Below, piece after piece: positions 5,295-5,367 of a stretch of 5,367 bases of DNA. The translations under genes were made by a program, and so were the position numbers. Location of the stretch: contig CAJUGZ010000062.1 in NCBI GenBank assembly GCA_910585855.1, positions 10,886-16,252 of the forward strand. The letters run 5' to 3'. Each line of letters opens with the position of its first letter. Within the stretch, counting starts at the first letter, position 1. The notes under the pieces were generated by a model. That model made no database searches. It had not been told where the DNA came from and worked only from the letters and a program-made list of their open reading frames with translations. Origin of the DNA: an uncultured Lachnospiraceae bacterium. Lineage in GTDB: Bacteria > Bacillota_A > Clostridia > Lachnospirales > Lachnospiraceae.

Positions 5295-5367
5295 ATGAAG
5301 GGTCATCATTTTCCGTCGGCACTTAGGCACGGTATTTTCGTGCCTTATGTGTCCGCTACGAGGAAAT
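5295..5367 (+). CDS. Start of an unrecognised gene, cut by the window end
   Basis: Twenty-four codons run open to the last base: MKGHHFPSALRHG followed by IFVPYVSATRK. An ATG with a purine-rich ribosome site precedes it. Base composition is richer in G/C than anywhere in the left 5 kb, which suggests a different origin, for example an incoming mobile element. A strong hairpin (5318-5353) lies within the frame, so this could also be a leader region or structured RNA rather than a protein gene. No family can be named from 24 residues. The opposite strand is also open over this segment (from 5366 down to a TAA near 5191), so the coding strand is not certain. Confidence 0.35.
   Translation, partial: MKGHHFPSALRHGIFVPYVSATRK
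5318..5353. other. Strong two-part hairpin near the window end
   Basis: AGGCACG (5325-5331) pairs perfectly with CGTGCCT (5339-5345) around a seven-base GTATTTT loop. After a small internal loop, GGCAC (5318-5322) pairs with GTGTC (5349-5353) including one G-U pair. There is no T-run on the plus side, so it is not a simple terminator. It could be a regulatory leader structure or an element-end hairpin. Confidence 0.5.

Noticed and set aside
5058..5367. Group II intron or IS200/IS605-type element end with guide RNA
   Set aside because: No GUGCG-type intron 5' end or domain V, and no TnpA, TnpB or IscB coding sequence, can be seen in the window; hairpins alone do not support it.

Overview
The window looks like AT-rich DNA from a low-GC Firmicute, most likely a gut-type clostridium close to Lachnospiraceae. 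This rests on strong AGGAGG-type ribosome sites, A/T-ending codons, an Rpn-family nuclease with EGR repeats and a DIP1984-family gene. The genus cannot be read from the sequence. There is no rRNA, tRNA or CRISPR array.

Left part (1-2686), all on the plus strand: the tail of a surface-polysaccharide or glycoconjugate gene cluster. In order it holds the C-terminal part of a Gfo/Idh/MocA-type sugar oxidoreductase, a four-helix EamA/SMR-type membrane protein, an NAD-dependent sugar epimerase/dehydratase-type reductase, and a family 2 glycosyltransferase. Together they would make or modify an activated sugar, possibly move a lipid-linked intermediate across the membrane, and attach a sugar. Two of the four are interrupted by single frameshifts in homopolymer runs: probably A4 near 57-60, and G7 at 1037-1043. 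G runs of 5, 6, 7 and 5 lie in the four genes in turn. This could be gene decay, sequencing or assembly error, or slippage-driven on/off switching.

Middle part (2687-4460): a decayed remnant of an Rpn/PD-(D/E)XK 'putative transposase' gene, then about 500 bases with no convincing gene but several terminator-like inverted repeats. Next comes an intact Rpn-family nuclease gene with its own promoter and a 36-bp in-frame tandem repeat. The remnant and the intact gene share a 27-bp identical stretch.

Right part (4461-5367): an intact DIP1984-family gene, an A/T-only low-complexity tract, then DNA of visibly different composition. This last stretch holds a 17-codon minus-strand reading frame with a near-perfect Shine-Dalgarno sequence that stops at the A/T tract, small hairpins that could mask that ribosome site, and the start of an unrecognised plus-strand reading frame with a strong internal hairpin that runs off the window. 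I read this as the edge of another element or insertion, but its identity is not visible here.
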